Shown here: piece after piece, positions 1 to 12,500 of the stretch | Layout of the letters: the number at the start of each line of letters is the position of its first letter | Position numbering within the stretch: the first letter of the stretch is position 1 | Source: Sipunculus nudus | Taxonomy: Eukaryota; Annelida; Sipuncula; Golfingiida; Sipunculidae | Assembly (NCBI GenBank): GCA_026874595.1 | Contig: CM049318.1 | Location: forward strand, 54,885,250-54,949,249 | DNA length: 64,000 nt | Reading direction: 5' to 3' | Translations under genes and position numbers: made by a program | The notes under the pieces: model-generated | Databases searched by the model: none | The model's input: the letters and a program-made list of their open reading frames with translations, nothing else | What the model was told of the DNA's origin: nothing

Positions 1-504
1 AAGTAAATTTGATAAAATAAAACATCTTTTCAAATAAAGTATACACACTGTTGGTTGAATGAGGGACAAACAATATCATTGTGCTAATTACTATCCCAGT
101 TATAATTAATTACTGGAATTAATAGTCAATTTCACACCTGGTGAAGTTTTTACTCTTCTGAAGTAAGGAATTACTTATCTCATGAACATCCACACTTTCA
201 CAGCAATACACCACTTTGTGGACACAATTAAATGTACACTTTAATCATTGTGACCCTGGTGGTTCAATACAAAATCTAAAATGTAGCATGTCCAAGAATA
301 AAATAAAATACAGAAAAATTATAACATTCATCTAGTTTATGCACCAGCTGGGGGGGGGGTGAGTGCAGGGCACAGGGGAAGCCTGCTAGTAGTGGCCAAG
401 CTGGGCCAAGGTAAGCTGCCTGGGGTGGGTTACATAATGCAAGTGAAGGCTGTACTACTAGGTGGGCTAGATGTAAACAACACTTGACATGGTGTATGAA
501 AACA

Positions 505-1912
505 TGAATAAAAGCTATTCATTCCAATCAATTTGTTTTGAAAGTTCAAATTTTAAAAGATTAAATCCTTATGCATATATGCTGGGAAAATTAAATCAAC
601 AGTGCCAAAGTTTGACAAAATTTAAGGTATTGATTTTTTATTTATGCTAATAACTTGAAAAATTTGCAAAATTCTGATCTAATTTTGGGTAAACAATTGA
701 ATCTTGATTAAATAAAGTTATATTCCTGAAAAAAAGTCTCTAGGTTCAGCAATTCTCATGTTAGGGGAGTAAATATATTTCCTGGTTTTTAAAAAACTGC
801 ATTATGTTTTGGCCCATAACTTCAAAATAATACACAATACTGACCTAATTTTTGGTATGTTCATAGAAAATGTATAAAAGAATGTGAATACTAAATACGA
901 TCAAAAACAGATCAGTGGTTTTGATATTAGGCAGCCTTGAAGTGTTACAATGGCTTTTTTTATGGAAAACAGAGTTTTTTTTTCCTTAATATCTCGAAGG
1001 AACAAAGTCCTAATGACCCAATTTTGGGTATGGTAGGAGATTTTGGGGACATCTAAAATTATGTCAACAGCCTGGGGAGCATAGAGATGTGTACTGAATG
1101 ACCTACAGTCATCAAAGTGGACTGCTTGACAATGTAAGGGAATACAACAAGAGCCTCCAAAAAAATTCAATAACTAGCCTAATTTTACAGCTTTTATTTT
1201 CAAATTTCAGATTTTAACAGATTAAATCTTTATGTATACATGGTGTGAAAATTTATCCACAGTACTTACAGGAAAAAAACGTGCCATGGCCAAAGTTAGG
1301 CAAAATTTAAGGTACCAATTTTATATTTTTGCCCATATTTAAAAAAATTTAACAAATTTTGATCTAATCTTTGGTATACAATTAAATTTTGATTAATTAA
1401 AGTTGTATTACTGGAAAAAAGTCCCTACCTTTAATACTTTTGGTCTTAAGTGACCAAATATCTTCCTGATTTTTTTACAAAGTCCATTATGTTTGGGCCC
1501 ATAACTTTTTTAAATTATATAATACTGACTTAATATCTGGCATGTACATAGGAACTATATAGAGGAATATTTATGGTAAATATGAAGAAAACCAGATGAG
1601 TGGTTTTGATATTAGGCAGTCCTGAAGTGTGAAAATAGATTTCTAATAAAAAATTGAGGTTTTTCCTTAATATCTCAAAGGAACGAAGTCCTATTGACCC
1701 AATTTTTGGCATGGTAGGAGATTATGGGGACATCTAACTGTATGCCAAAATTCAGATTCGTAGGTCCAACGGTGTCGAAACATGCCAGTCTTACGGACGG
1801 ACATCCAGACGGACAGACAGACAGACGATCGGACGGACAGACAGACGGACGGACGGACGACGGACAATGGACCATGACTATAGCTCAGATGACTTATAGT
1901 CAGCTGAGCTAA
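505..1912 (-). repeat. Tandem-dimer dispersed repeat A (left copy)
   Basis: Two diverged units of about 700 bp lie head to tail. Matching landmarks occur near 540/1200 (a run beginning TTTTAA-AGATTAAATC), 610/1290 (GCCAAAGTT-GACAAAATTTAAGGTA) and 1020/1700 (CAATTTT-GG-ATGGTAGGAGAT). The outer end is a GGAC/GACG-rich tract (1795-1865) and an imperfect palindrome, AGCTCAGATGACTTATAGTC followed by AGCTGAGCT. The same structure, again a dimer, occurs in opposite orientation in HSD17B7 intron 8 (17161-18545). The coding frames over it are repeat shadows. No transposase is visible, so the element class is unknown. Confidence 0.7.
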
Positions 1913-2838
1913 AAACTCCTCTAATTGAATGAGTGGCCTCATGTAAGCTTTTAAATGTATGACACAATCAAAGTTACAGTGGGTGTCTTTATACGCTCTT
2001 TACACAGTGCTTTATCCATAGGCCAACTACCTATATCATAAGCGTTGTTTGTTATGACCTTGTATCCTGAATTTCTACACCAGAGGGGAGCACTGTATTT
2101 TGGTCTAATCAGATGAGACCCTGTGCTGGAAGCAAAATGGTTTACCAGCCAAGTGAGGAATACACGAAGCCAATGTTGTTCATTTCCTTTTGAGTGACAG
2201 CTCATCGCCCAAGCAACCGTTTGAACAGGCCACAGGCTCAGAGAGCATTGCCCCACACGTGGTTTCTGAGCGGAGCCTGATGCCTGTCTAGTGTTTGTTT
2301 ACTTGCATTTGATTGGCTGCTAGTCACATCAGAAGTTTTTTAGCAGACAGGCCCATGTGCACCACCTGGTGTTCAAGTGCATCATAAATGGTCAAAGCAG
2401 GCAGCAAGAAAATCAGTAGCTTCTTTAGAAGCAACAGATTTCCGCTGCCTCAGGAGTGCAGTGTCTTTTTGTACCGGCAAAAAAGATATTTGTATGTAAT
2501 AGGCTATTTTATCTGTACAGGTCTTGTTATGACATATATATATATATATATTCCTTTGTTTGGTTAAAGTTAAGCCATCAAGAAGTCAAATTTATGTATA
2601 TTTTGCATCGTAAACAGATGTCCATTTTATCTTTACAGCATTGCCATGGTAACAAGTACTCGAGTCCGAGTCAGGTAATGCCTATTGGGTACTCAGGTCC
2701 AAAATTTTGTACCCATTCAACCCTAGTTGGTTTGTATATGAGCTGAAGTTGAAAGGTAAATGGTTGTAAAACTTCTTTTGCAAAACACTAGTTTTTTTTA
2801 CATGCCATCAGATGTTGTTGTTAAATGTGTTTGGATTA

Positions 2839-3012
2839 CAGTGGAACCCCACTATTACAACCACCTTGGGGACTGACCAAAGTAGTCGTAATTTGGGGAT
2901 GGTCGTTTTGTGAAACTCCAAATAATCTGGATCGTATATTCGGGACCAAGAAAAGTGGTCGTAATTGCGGGGTGGTTGCAATTGCAGAGTGGTCACAAGG
3001 CGGGTTCCACTG
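2839..3012. mobile_element. Pogo/Tigger-like MITE (174 bp)
   Basis: The element begins CAGTGGAACCCC and ends GGGTTCCACTG, with TA dinucleotides directly outside both ends, as expected for Tc1/mariner-pogo target sites. The interior carries repeated GGTCGTAATT / GGTGGTCG motifs. It closely matches the element at 20210-20385. It has no coding capacity, so it is a non-autonomous element. Confidence is high on structure and moderate on the superfamily. Confidence 0.75.
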
Positions 3013-3930
3013 TATTTGGTGGGCCCCCACATGTTACAAATATGTGAATGTAAACAAAACAAACGGCCTGTATGCAGTGATATTGGTGTTTTCTGGCCTA
3101 TTTTTATAAAACGTTCAAGGAATTATCTTTATTAAACTACAGGCATCAGACATTTGAATAGGCCCTTTAAAATACAGTCACACACTAATTAGAGACAGTT
3201 GCATTCTAATTCTAAATCAATGGCATAAGGTGACACCTGTCATCTAGCTACCCTTTGTTAGTTTGAAAACCACCCCCACTTTATTTAAGCTCAAGCCAGA
3301 GTTATCTGATACAATACAAATCTATACACAAACAATATGATATAAATCAATGCTCAACACACAAACACCAACATGTGTACCCTTACACCTTAGGGGCTAG
3401 AATGACATCCTATCAATAAGCAGTCAAGTCCTACAAAATATGATCCCATGCCCAGAAACCCTCTGGTTCTGTATATTGTGGTTGGCTTTATATTCACAAG
3501 GTTAAAGTTTCAAGATCTTCCCAGTTTCTGTGATTCATGAAGGTTTCATTTTGTGATTTAGCCTTAAGAAAAAACTACACAAAATAAACAATATTATATG
3601 AATTACCTGAACAAAATGTGGCAAAAAATCTTGATAATATGACAACAGACCTTGTAATAGTTGATATTATTGTTCATTAATGACAGATGATTAAATGTCA
3701 TATCATTTATAATATTGCAGTTTTTGAACATACAAGATTTTATTATTTATGTTAGATATCAAACATTTAGAATTTGATTTGCCTCCTACACTGGGCCTCT
3801 TATTCAAGATTCAAGAAGGATTTATTGTCGTGATAATTCCCTTTTCATAAATATCACAAATTTGAAACCCTCACAAACAAAATGGCTACCACAGTATTCA
3901 TAGTTTACAGGAAATAATGCATTACTTATA

Positions 3931-4371
3931 CAGTGAAATCTCAGCTGATCACCAGCCCTGCTTACACAATTTTTTTGGTTCAAGGCTAATGTTAATCATC
4001 ATAAAAACCTCCAGCTAAGGCCAAACAATTTTAATCCCCTGCATAAATTTTTTTTTTTTAGATTTCCAATTGAAACTTACCAATTTTGAGCTCCAGTAGC
4101 TTAGACATTTCTTTCAAGAAGACAAAATAAAACAATTTTGATCAGATTTCCTTTGTTATGTAGTGCTTTTACCTGTTTAGCAAAAAATGTTATTATCATG
4201 CTTTTCCCTGATCATATGAGTTTTTATCGACACATACAAAAAAAGGTCAAACAAAAATAATGCCAACCGACATTGATTTCTGAAAAAAAAAAATCTTTTG
4301 GCCTAACATGACCAACCTGTAACATGACCATGCTGACCTCCTGCAGGTGGTCATGTTGGGGAGATTACACT
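3931..4371. mobile_element. TIR-bounded element, possible MITE (about 440 bp)
   Basis: The left end reads TA then CAGTGAAATCTC, and the right end carries GAGATT-ACACT, an imperfect inverted match. Inside lies one copy of dispersed repeat family B (4019-4262). This could be a pogo-like MITE with a nested insertion. The right terminal repeat is degraded, so the boundary there is approximate. Confidence 0.45.
4019..4262 (+). repeat. Dispersed repeat family B, copy 1
   Basis: The sequence contains GAAACTTACCAATTT, then GACATTTCTTTC, then GCTTTTACCTGTTTAGCAAAA and a TTCCCTGATCATATGA block. The same blocks recur in order at 14165-14400 and 26322-26520, and in reverse at 24203-24400. Function and class are unknown. 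Confidence 0.6.
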
Positions 4372-6192
4372 AAATTGAAATCTCTAAGCCCAAAGCAGCT
4401 CCATGAATATGTTAACCAGGTCACTGTGTAATTTAATTGAGTCATTAATATAATTTTGGCAAAAATAGGTTTAAGCCATAAATTAAGGTTAAAGGCATTA
4501 AAACTGCTGTATTAAAACTGTTTTTTTTTTTTGGGGTGGGGGGGGAGACCTCTTTTAATCCTCCTTGCTAGACTTGTCTTAAACTTGCCCACCCTGGATA
4601 AAGTCAGATTATTCCCATTAATTCTTAAATCAATAGAGTAAATCTTTATCATTATCAGGTGATAATTTACAATATTGCCAGCCTTGTCAATTCAGATAGC
4701 TAAGCTCTTTTACCATACATAACTTGCAAATAACATGACCATCTTGAGTAAATAACTGAGCTCAGTCAGGTACATGTCACGTAGGGACATACTGCCCTTG
4801 ACATGTCTCCATCTGTAGGTTTAATGATAACAAAGGGTAACTAAGAAATTATCGATTCTCGTTTGATTACAAGGCACAGGTGACAAAAGATGTTCAAATG
4901 TTGTGTATGACAAATTTTTCTAACATTCAAATTTGTAACAAAATATTACTCTGATAACTTATTCAATAATTACTCCAGTAAACTATCACACGCCCTGATA
5001 TTATCATTTTTCATGCACTAAATTTGCAGCTGATGTTATGACTTCCCCTAAAGCTCCATATTTATTTTCAATTTTTTTATACACTGGATGTTATATATTT
5101 CAGCTACTGGTAATTGAATCAAGCTAGACTGGTCAGGGCCCTGTTTTAAAAAGTCAGTTGAATAAAGGTGATCCAAACACAAGTTATGACATGATGGTCA
5201 TGATGGTCAATTTTTATCGTCACATTTTTTAATGTTGAACTTGTTTGCCAATTTTGTTTGAGCTTGCTGCAAGACAGATTCATATTTTTGGTAATGGCTT
5301 CAGTACTTTCAATAGTCTCAGGTTAAATATACATTTTGCTGAACTATAGGAGAACATTTTCTAATTCCTGGCTTGACCTTGTTTCTATAAATCTCCCACA
5401 GAGACCAATAATGCCGAGTCACTAGCATACAGCATATATTTGATTTTATATACATTTTACTGTCATTTACATACACTTGGAACATTAAATTCATTTTTAA
5501 GATGTTTGGAAACAATGAGAAAATATATTACCAAGTTACATATCTTAATTAATTTACATATATTAATCAAATAACTAGTATGTCAAACAATTACTAACTT
5601 TATACTCTATTCTAGATAAATTGGTAAAAATAATCCTCCACAATGAATAGGTTGTTTTCATTAGTTCATGATGTTTTAAGCAATCACTCAAAAGTGAAAC
5701 TTAAAAAAAATGCCAACTAAATTAAATTATCTATTTGTTGTACAATAGTCAATATTATAGATGTTATATAAAAATGAACTCGATGCTTTGACTATTTTTA
5801 TTTTCAAAATATGACACAATGAATAGGTTCAAGGCTACAAGTTCAGTCCAAAACATACGGCTCATTTGACCTGGTAATCATATCGCTTGCACACCACTTG
5901 AGACGTCTGGGGCCCCCGGGACCAAAACACTGTATCAAGCACTGCATGACTTCACAAGTATAGATAAGTTCTGGCATATAAGTCATTTACAGCTTGCCAT
6001 TGCTAAAGATTGAAAGTTTCCCCATTTGACAACTTTCATACTGAATTAGTAAGTTGCAGTACGTACCTAGCATGTAGATGATAATCCGTGTGTGTTAATA
6101 ATGGACGGCTGTTGCTACTGTGATTGCAATTAAATGTGAACTGGTGAAGTGTTCCGGGTGACTTCAAAGCCGTGGTGGCACATGATTTGCTT

Positions 6193-6205
6193 TAACCTTT
6201 GACCT
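6193..6205 (-). promoter_or_regulatory. Putative DR1 nuclear-receptor element, distal
   Basis: Read on the minus strand the site is AGGTCAAAGGTTA, two AGGTCA-type half-sites separated by one base. It lies about 300 bp upstream of the HSD17B7 start codon. DR1 sites are the classical binding form for HNF4, RXR/PPAR and related receptors. The sequence match is seen; binding is inference. Confidence 0.35.
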
Positions 6206-6481
6206 TATACAATTTCATGAGACCTTCACCTTGACATGCGCTTAAAATGCAACCAGGGCAAATGCCTCATGAATATTTCACAGAAGGTAATACTCACGTG
6301 AGTAGTCGTATGATTTTGAACCAGCGACTTAAAAATTGAACATTTTGAGCAATCTCAGGTTTTTCTAGAAAATAAAACGGTAACTGACGTCGAAAAAAAA
6401 TATAGTGACATTTAAACTGCGTTTTATTAATAATATATAATTTTACAGGCTGATTAATATGCATATATGAGGTCATGTTAG

Positions 6482-6494
6482 AGGTCAAAGATCA
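6482..6494 (+). promoter_or_regulatory. Putative DR1 nuclear-receptor element at the HSD17B7 start
   Basis: AGGTCAAAGATCA is a DR1 with one mismatch, ending 11 bases before the HSD17B7 start codon. Another AGGTCA half-site lies at 6470-6475. It may lie in the 5' UTR or core promoter, since no transcription start can be placed from sequence alone. Confidence 0.35.
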
Positions 6495-6505
6495 GATCAA
6501 CCGAT

Positions 6506-6543
6506 ATGGCTGCCAGAGTAGCGTTGATCACCGGTGGCAACAC
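6506..6543 (+). CDS. HSD17B7: HSD17B7 exon 1
   Basis: This 38-nt exon starts at an ATG in good context (GATATGG) and encodes MAARVALITGGN plus two bases of codon 13. The donor is CAC|GTAACG. It holds the first half of the cofactor-binding TGxxxGxG motif, which is completed by exon 2. Confidence 0.9.
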
Positions 6544-9500
6544 GTAACGTTTTTTTTTACTATAATGAACTGTATTTAAAGATTGTCCTGTTGGATGTGT
6601 GTTATATATAAATATTATTCAGTGGAGATTAGGGATTAAGTTATAACCGAAAGAAAATATATGCGTATATTGTCAAAAGGCAGGACAAACGCTGGCTTGT
6701 TGATCATCGATTTTAAAAAGGGTTCTAATTTAACGCGGCACACAACGTGGGGAGACGGGATAAAAGTGGGCGTGGCAGATAATTAGAGGGATGGGTGCTA
6801 AATATGATAAGCGGAGGAAAATACAGGAATTGTTAATTAAATCACAAGCTATGGTGCCACGAGCCCCCTCCCTCCCCCGCACCCCTGCACATATTCACAT
6901 AAGCTGTCACACCCCCTCCCCCCTTTCCCCCTTGACCAAATGCTGGACTACCCATGCATGAAATCATTAAATTTCACAATCACGCTGTTCCTTAGTAAAT
7001 GTAAAGATTAAATATAACAATGGGTTTTAAACAAAATAATAATTGATAAGCATTATTTGATATAGGCTGGATTTCACATACCTAATATAAATTGGAATTA
7101 AGATTCCAACCACATTGAAAATATTCTGTTTTACACAATTCTTGGGGTTTATCTCTTTCCATTCAAAGTTTTTGTTTCAAAAATGTTATAATAACAAGTA
7201 ATTGCATACAACAGTAGTTAAACACAAAATTAAATAAAAGACCCTTTTAAAGAAACTTCAGCCCCCTGATGGACACCAAATAAAAAATTTGTGTTCAGTC
7301 TGTCATGAACAATTAACAAAGTGAAACTATTTAAACTGAGAATTTTTAATGTTATATGTACTAATAGCTCACCATATGGCCTTAACACAGTAATTTCTAA
7401 ATATCAAATGTGAGATACCAGCGATTATTGTGTTCGCTTTTTTTTTAATTTATAGACCACATGCCATTTATGAACCAACCCAATTAATGAATTACATATA
7501 TGGCAACAATGAACAATTAGAAAAAAATATCTAGGTGGCAGTACCATGACACACTAGTCTATTCCATAAATTTGTGTAATCCTGCTGCAGTATATTACAG
7601 TACCTCTTAACACTACATGTATACAGACTGGCCTCAACGAGAGCAGGTGTTGTATGTTTAAAATTTTCGATGGATGCACAATGCGATACCACGCTCTCAT
7701 TGGTATGATTACAATACTTTGCTCTGTGACCACCCTGGTAGTCATATGTTATCAGAGAACCTTGCCATGCAAAGCAGTGGTTAAAACAAAAATGAGACCT
7801 GGGATGACTACAGTGTATAACCACTGCATGATGAGCGAAGTGTAATGGGTGTCAACAAAAAACAGGGCTGAATGTAGATTCGCACCCGTAACCTTTGTTG
7901 CACAAGCCTGCGAAAAAGCAAGCTTCACAGGCAAGGCCAGTAGGAATGCCTTTGTGTGCGCAGTTACATCAAGTGTATCAAGCACTCCATGCAATCCATT
8001 CCTCCATACATAAGTTTTACTAGAAGAGCACAGAAGATTAATACTACTGACAAGGCAAACAATCCTAATGGATAGTATCATACACTCCTTCTTCCAGAAC
8101 ATCACCATAAGTTTTTTTATTAAGATTTTTTCTGGGGAGGTAACTGCCTCCATTTTTTAATTGTTTCTTAACTAGGTATTGTGTATATCTGATTTCGGAC
8201 TACATTACAGGGGTTCATACCCGATAATCCTGGTGTAAACTAGGTTCGGTGTACCACTCCTGTGGGTCCTCAGTGTGTGTCGTTCCCTTTGCTGGGTCAT
8301 AACACAGAGGAACCCCCCAAAAAGCCCACTTGTTTGTGAATGCAACACAACTATTGGGCACAGTCTCCCCATTAAGCCTAAAGCGCACTCATCCTTGGTA
8401 GTGGACAACCGTGAAAAATCTCACCACCTCTGCAAAGATTTGAACTCAGGATCTTCAAACTTTAAGTCCTGTGCTCTACCCCTGACACACAGAAGCAGAT
8501 CCATCAACCAAATGTTAATTGGGTCTTCCCTGGCCCACGTGGCACCTTTTTTTTTACAAATTTTCATGAAAAATTTGAGAACCAGATCAGTGTACACATT
8601 TAATCCTGTTAACAGGTAAGCAAATAAACAGACCGACACAGGTGAAAACATGACCTCCTTGATGATGGTTAAACAAAAGTGTTGGCATTCTGCAAGTAAA
8701 AGAATTATTTCATTTGGTGATGTTTCAATTGACGTATAACTGGAATCTTGGTGTGTGGATTTGTTAAATTTACATGGAACTTAAAAAATCTTGCATCTGT
8801 TTTGCTTATTTTCACACAACAGGGGTATTGGACTAGCGTTAGCAGAGAGACTGCTGCAGAATGATCCCACAATACACCTGTGTCTGGCATGCCGCAACAG
8901 GAAGCGAGCTGAAGCCGCGGTCGCAGTACTGAAGACAGCACATCCTGATGCGAAGGTGGACATCTTACTGGTCGATGTCAGCAATGTCGCCTCAGTGTAC
9001 AAGGCAACCAAAGAAATCAAAGACAGGTGAGCTAATGATTACTTTGGTTGCCCTTTTGTTTGTAAGGGTAACAATTTTCGCAATATTCCCGAATGTTAAA
9101 ACAATCGCGAATATGAAACCCTCGGGAATAAGATGCCCAGTCAACTTGAGAAAAAATGATTCATCTGCAGAATTACACTTTTGAAAACATGGTTCGTTAA
9201 TCAGCAGCCAAATCTGTGCATTGATATCGGAATCAACATATGCATACATACAATTATTGTAAAATATGGGGTAGTCACTGCAGATATGTTGATTCTGACA
9301 CAGGTCATAATGTAATGAAATAAGTGAGGAACTGTGGGATTTATTTTCAATTTTTTTAATAAATAAAAATACTGCCATACTTAGATTTTATAGGTTCTGG
9401 TGCAATAGTGAAAACAAAACCCTCGCAAAATGTTCAAAATAAAAAATTGCGAAATTTCAGTCTCACAGATATTTGGCCAACCATAGTATTATTTTTACAA

Positions 9501-12500
9501 AAACAGGTGAATAATTACCACAGTCATTCAAAAGCGGGTAGGGAAAACTGATCATTTTAAAAAGTGTTTGTCAAAAAACATGACAGAATAATGTTGAGTT
9601 TGCTGTTGTTCAGGGCAGACATGGAAGTGTTGTTTCATGCATTAATAGTTCTTTGATCTTATATGTTTGTATGTATAAAATATAAGAAATGTTACACAAA
9701 ATCGACAACAGATACTAAGTCCATAAAATGTCATAGACGTAGCCTGTCAGACAGATAGGGTCACACTGGGTCACAACCCTTGTATTTTAGAATGTTAACA
9801 TTGCCCCCTGATATTTGTATAAATGTACACATTATGCAGATAACAGCAAACATGTATTATATTCTGTGAGATAAAGAAAGCTTGACTAACCAAGCCTAGT
9901 CACAGCTGTCCTCGATAATCACAGAAATGTGGATATTTTAATTACCAATATCAGCAGGAAAAAGGCCTTACTTGTAATTCAAACATGTTTACTTGTACAG
10001 TCAAAGCCATTCCCAAACTATGTACCATAATTGTTTACAAAATACCAGATCACTGTTACACAGATATGTCATGTTAAGCTCTGCATGCTAATGTATATAT
10101 AACAAAAATAAGTATATTTAGCATTTGCTCAAATTTTCCAAAATTCAGCTGAGGGGTGTGATCAATAGGTCCCTTGTTATGCATGTATTGCTGTTACATA
10201 AATGTTTTCATGGTAAATCTTATTTAATCAAGGTTCCCGTAAATCAAAAGTGTCTTTCAGATATACTGTAAAATCTAGTGTACAAACCAGAAAATTTATT
10301 CCCAAATTCCAATGGCAAAACTTCATAATTGCTTATACACAGGCCTAAACATGACCATGATCTGCCATGTACAACCAACCGACTTGTCTGACCGGTCCTG
10401 TCACTGGGAGATGAAAATTTTGTTCAGCTGTCAACAGCCGATTCCTACAGCATGTGTAATATAATTCAGGCAATAAAAATTCTTGTATATAATAGTACTG
10501 TTTTTATTTCTCAATAAATATATTTTAATATTTATATACAGTGTTACAACAGAATTTTCCAGGTCCAACTTATACATGAGATTTTAACCGTAACTGATAT
10601 GTTAATTTTGCTTATATTGAAGGTACAAAAGACTTGACTACCTCTACCTCAATGCCGGTATAATGCCTGGTGCTACTGTGAACTGGGGAGAATTCTGGGA
10701 CGGTCTTTTCTCTAAGTGAGTATTCATCAATTTTCTAGCTTGACACATTTGTCATTACTTGTCTCATGATCTTTATTAACAGACTAAGGCCCCTTTTCCC
10801 TGAAAAAATCGCGCTGAATTGAGCTTTTCCATTTGCACGGAAACGCGCGCGTTTGCGCAGAATTCCCCCTTCGCGTGACCTGTTTTCACAAGGTATTAAC
10901 CGTCCCACAGCCTTCCCGGCATCATGTCAAGCATGTGTCTGTTCACTCTATGCATGTATACATTTAAAATTTCATTATATTTGCAGGAACGTATAGTTTT
11001 TATTACGGTAGTGTGCTATTGACAGGAGAGCGGGGGTCGTATATAGGCTATATATGAGAAGATTATTAACTGCCGCAGTCGGTAATAAGATATTTAACAC
11101 CCTCGCCGCACATATATATGTTTATATAATATATATATATATATAAATATATATATATAAAATCACCCATTAAAGTAGACAAGCAGAACAGCAGTTAAGT
11201 ATGACTTGTCGCCATGCATGATAGAGGCCTATGCTGAGGCCTCCTCAATCAGACTGCATTCGCGTCCTTGACCTCCACAAGCAGGCTCACCCGCGCACGT
11301 TTCCACGTGCATGGAAAAGGGACACATGATTTACACTGGTGCGATTATTCCGCGCGCGGAAACGCGCGCTGAAAAAAAGCGCATCGCACGATGTTCATTT
11401 CACACGTGCGCATTTCCGCACGCGTTTCCGCCTGCATGGAAAAGGTATACCTGATTTACACTTGCGCGATTTTTTCAGCGAAATGGAAAAGGGGCCTAAG
11501 GTGATATATTATGTGTAATGATCTTTGATAGTTGGCAACTTAGAAACAATTGTTAGAAGCTATGAGTTGGAAATAATTTCATACATAATACAGATCTACT
11601 CTTGAATTCTGTGAGAATTCATTATATTGATATTAGTGTATGTTTTACATTATCCATAGCAATCAGGCAAACATATTGCTCACTAACTTCACCTGCAAAT
11701 TTAGCTTTGTTGTTTGTTGGTAAGACATTTATCCTGCAGTATATATCAGCTGAGCATTGTGACCCATGGGTCACTTGTGTTTGTTTATTTATCCAATGCA
11801 GCTGCACATTCAGTTGATTCCTCTGAACATGTGGACATTTTACTCATGTATCACACTCTCTAAAGTCCTCTCAACATTTTTCTTTCTTCAGACGATGTAT
11901 CCACATGTTCAAAACCGGGGACCGTTTACTGAAGCAGGATGATGAACTGACACCAGAGGGCCTCAAACAGATATTCGCTACAAACGTCTTTGGACATTTT
12001 GTGATGGTAAAAAACTGAGGATATCATAATGAACAGAACCTCTCATTTGTGGTCCATAAGTTATAGCTCTAGTTTTGGTACATTGCTATTTGCAAGGATC
12101 TAACTATTTTGACACTTTCATGATATATTTCACTTAAGCCAGCATTTAATCTGTTTTTGTAGTCATTTACCTTTGGCAGGCCTGCAGGGACATTCATTTT
12201 ACTTGGCTTCTTGGTGCATCAGTGCATTCAAGTATCATTACAACCGAAGTATTGAGCATTAAATTTAAAAAAAAAAAACCCAGAAATTTAATCCTCAGAA
12301 AATGTATGAAATCTATCAAGGACTGGTTTCTTCTCCAAAGTTTCATGAACTTGCTAGCAAACATAAATCAAATATGAACGAAAACAAATTCAGAGTTTAT
12401 GGAATAATATGATTCAGTTGTGTTTCAGAAATAAGTGTTTTTTCTTTGCAGATAAGGGAACTAGAAGATATGCTTGGAGGCCCAGACATGACCACACAGA

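Larger units (their letters stand above)
1..6505. other. Upstream intergenic region, repeat-rich
   Basis: I see no convincing coding exon here. Frames of up to about 100 codons exist but none shows a recognisable domain, codon-level order or consistent splice sites. The stretch holds a tandem-dimer dispersed repeat (about 505-1912), a pogo-like MITE (2839-3012), a larger CAGTGAAATCTC-bounded element (3931-4371), a short TA run near 2530, a G run at about 349-358 and simple A/T-rich DNA. The last 350 bases contain nuclear-receptor half-site pairs and lead into the first exon of HSD17B7. Confidence 0.6.

Noticed and set aside
7752..8153. 133-codon minus-strand frame in HSD17B7 intron 1
   Set aside because: No recognisable protein features, antisense within an intron, and ordinary length for chance given the other intron frames.
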